NCBI RefSeq assembly: GCF_024172185.1 | Contig: NZ_JAMZEC010000001.1 | Location: 2,542,001 to 2,606,000, forward strand | DNA from: Nonomuraea roseoviolacea subsp. carminata | GTDB taxonomy: Bacteria > Actinomycetota > Actinomycetes > Streptosporangiales > Streptosporangiaceae | Length of the DNA stretch: 64,000 nt | Direction: 5' to 3' | In this document: one piece after another, positions 62,462 through 64,000 of the stretch | Layout: every line of letters starts with the position of its first letter | Numbering within the stretch: position 1 is the first letter of the stretch | Position numbers and translations under genes: made by a program | The notes under the pieces: generated by a model | What the model saw: the letters and a program-made list of their open reading frames with translations, nothing else | What the model was told of the DNA's origin: nothing | Database searches by the model: none

Positions 62462-62494
62462 CTTCGCCTTCGCTGCATGCTCCACGTTGGTCGC

Positions 62495-62523
62495 AGCATC
62501 GCCCGTTCGCGCGGAAACGTCAA
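62495..62523 (-). promoter_or_regulatory. rpoB promoter P2 (candidate)
   Basis: Minus-strand TTGACG (62518-62523), 17-bp spacer, GATGCT (62495-62500); weaker -10. Confidence 0.35.
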
Positions 62524-62763
62524 GCCCACAAGCCGGACTTTCCGCCGACCAGGGGCCCGGACGCTGGGTTTTCTCCCCCGCGTGATCGGGCGCCTACCGT
62601 CAGGCCCAAGACGATACCCGCGAACGGGGACGGTTAACGCTCCGTCACACCGAGGACCGAACCCATGCCGGCGACCGGTGTGGTCGTGAAGGAGGTACCC
62701 CGTTCTTTGCCTTCGCCAAACCTCATTTTTGGTAACAATTGACGGACCCGCCGCGCCCAGCCC

Positions 62764-63261
62764 CTAGACGGTCCCGATCAGCGTCGACAGGTCCGCCGCC
62801 AGCCACCCGCCGTCACCGCGGACCATGGTCAGCCGCACCCGATTCTGGCTGATCTGGCGCTGCGGCACCGCCTCCCCCGGAACCTCCCTGACCGTACCGG
62901 TGTTCACGAACAAGAGCACCTCGACCCGCCCGGGTTCCGCGCGTTCGACGGCCGCCGCCGTGACGGACGCCGTCTGCACGGTCTTCTGCGCCCTGGCCTT
63001 CCCGGCGAGGGATTTCGCCAGCTCGCCGTAGTAGCCGGACAGCTCGCCGGTCGTACGCGCCCTGGCCCGCGCCAGGTCGCGGTCGACCGTGCGGTAGTCG
63101 TACGACATCAGCTCGGGCGCCGCCGTACGGGCCGCCGCCATCGCCTCCACGCCGTCCGCGTCGGCGCCACGCAGGGCCCGCAGGTCGGCCCACATCACGC
63201 CGACGACCGCGCCCAGCACGAGCACGGCGACGGCCAGCACCGCGGCCATGACGACCCTCAC
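62764..63261 (-). CDS. Mce-associated membrane protein, copy 1
   Basis: 165 aa from GTG 63261 (GAGGAG 7 nt upstream; the longer frame is not supported). One N-terminal membrane segment (about 4-25), then a soluble extracytoplasmic domain with SYDYRTVDRDLARARARTTGEL and LRLTMVRGDGGWLAADL-like ending, matching the Mce-associated family. By family knowledge such proteins accompany Mce lipid-uptake complexes. Paralogue of the next gene. Confidence 0.78.
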   Translation of the reverse strand: MRVVMAAVLAVAVLVLGAVVGVMWADLRALRGADADGVEAMAAARTAAPELMSYDYRTVDRDLARARARTTGELSGYYGELAKSLAGKARAQKTVQTASVTAAAVERAEPGRVEVLLFVNTGTVREVPGEAVPQRQISQNRVRLTMVRGDGGWLAADLSTLIGTV

Positions 63262-63296
63262 ACCCGCGCTCCTCTCCTCCAGGCGCCGCGTCGGCG

Positions 63297-63794
63297 CTAC
63301 ATCTGCACGGCCTTGGACACCAGCCAGGCCCCGCCGACCTTGGTGAGATCCATCGACCAGCGGTAGAACCGGTCCTGCGGCGGCGTCTTGGAGCCCTCCC
63401 AGCGGATGTCCACGTCGGCCACCACCAGCACCCTGGCCGCCGAGCCGGTCATCGACACGAGCCCGGTGGCGCGCAGCACGCCGTCCTGCACGACCTTGTT
63501 GGCGACCGTGGTGCTCTTGAGCCGTCCCAGGTTCGCCTCGTACTCCTCGCGCGCCACCCCGGTGGAGGAGTCGAGGATGCGCCGGGTGTCGGCGTCCACG
63601 GTCTTGTAGTGCAGCGACAGCAGGTTCACCGCGTGCGAGCCCGCGGCTTGGAGCACCGCCTGGCGATCGTCGGCCCTGGCCTGCGCGTCCCGCTCCTGCG
63701 CGCCGATCCACAGGCCGGCCACGGCCAGCACGACGAGCAGCGCGGACATCGCGAGGATCAGTGGGCGACCGAACCGTAGAGAGAGATTCGTCAC
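63297..63794 (-). CDS. Mce-associated membrane protein, copy 2
   Basis: 165 aa. GTG 63794 with GGAAGGGG upstream. Membrane segment (about 12-32), then NLLSLHYKTVDADTRRILDSSTGVAREEYEANLGRLK and a final GGAWLVSKAVQM. 35 nt before copy 1, same orientation; both look like the tail of an mce operon that continues beyond the window. Confidence 0.78.
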   Translation of the reverse strand: MTNLSLRFGRPLILAMSALLVVLAVAGLWIGAQERDAQARADDRQAVLQAAGSHAVNLLSLHYKTVDADTRRILDSSTGVAREEYEANLGRLKSTTVANKVVQDGVLRATGLVSMTGSAARVLVVADVDIRWEGSKTPPQDRFYRWSMDLTKVGGAWLVSKAVQM

Positions 63795-63888
63795 GTCCGC
63801 GCACCCCTTCCGCCGGCCGGATCATAACGCGGAGGTCACCGCGACCGGACGGGAATCGGCCGGACAGGCATGAGACGGCATGGATCGG

Positions 63889-64000
63889 TCAGCGACGGGG
63901 CGACTCGGGCGCCGGATCGGGCGGCTCGGAGGGCCGGGCTCGGGCGGGTCGGCGGCTCAGGGACCTCGAACGGCTCAGGTGGCTAAGAGGGCTCGGGCTC
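63889..64000 (-). CDS. Possible 3' end of an upstream gene (partial)
   Basis: The only minus-strand frame open to the window edge ends at TGA 63891-63889 and codes for 36 residues ending EPPDPAPESPRR, Pro/Arg-rich like tails of Mce proteins. Too short to identify; it may be noncoding. Confidence 0.3.
   Translation of the reverse strand, partial: SPSPLSHLSRSRSLSRRPARARPSEPPDPAPESPRR

Overview
High-GC actinobacterial chromosome. The organism is probably a member of the Streptosporangiales (Nonomuraea/Streptosporangium-like). That placement is inferred from codon bias, GTG/TTG starts, zinc-ribbon ribosomal proteins (S4, S14, L36 with Cys ligands), Mce-associated genes next to rpoB and the local gene order; no rRNA is present to confirm it. 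Most genes lie on the minus strand, so the main operons read from right to left.

Right part (64.0 to 27 kb): two Mce-associated membrane proteins, then rpoB-rpoC, then (plus strand) a small DUF2975 membrane protein/XRE regulator pair, then rpsL-rpsG-fusA-tuf, the S10 operon (rpsJ-rplC-rplD-rplW-rplB-rpsS-rplV-rpsC-rplP-rpmC-rpsQ), the spc operon (rplN to rplO), secY-adk-map, a DUF1707 protein, a small secreted protein, and the alpha operon (infA-rpmJ-rpsM-rpsK-rpsD-rpoA-rplQ-truA). An IS5-family element (32654-33627) and a split-barrel flavin-type gene sit between map and infA. Hairpins mark several classical operon boundaries: rpsQ/rplN, rplO/secY, adk/map, tuf/rpsJ and rplQ/truA.

Middle part (27 to 18 kb): two plus-strand membrane-anchored, Pro-rich proteins that share an unrecognised Cys-pair C-terminal domain and a CAP-domain protein, then minus-strand rplM-rpsI-glmM.

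Left part (18 to 0 kb): a plus-strand four-gene ABC exporter operon, a DUF389 protein and coaA. Then follows a minus-strand run of cell-wall and tRNA-modification genes: a PhoX-like Tat protein, acpS, nnr, alr, an alpha/beta hydrolase, tsaE, a sortase F with a candidate wall-anchored partner, a phosphotransferase, and tsaB-rimI-tsaD. tsaB, tsaD and tsaE together supply tRNA t6A synthesis. A coiled-coil protein is at the left edge.

Recurrent oddities: short tandem repeats (18, 19 and 30 bp) in and between housekeeping genes, including inside truA; many starts preceded by TANNNT 6-8 nt upstream (leaderless architecture); and three phased 15-bp palindromes over the promoter of the DUF2975/XRE pair.
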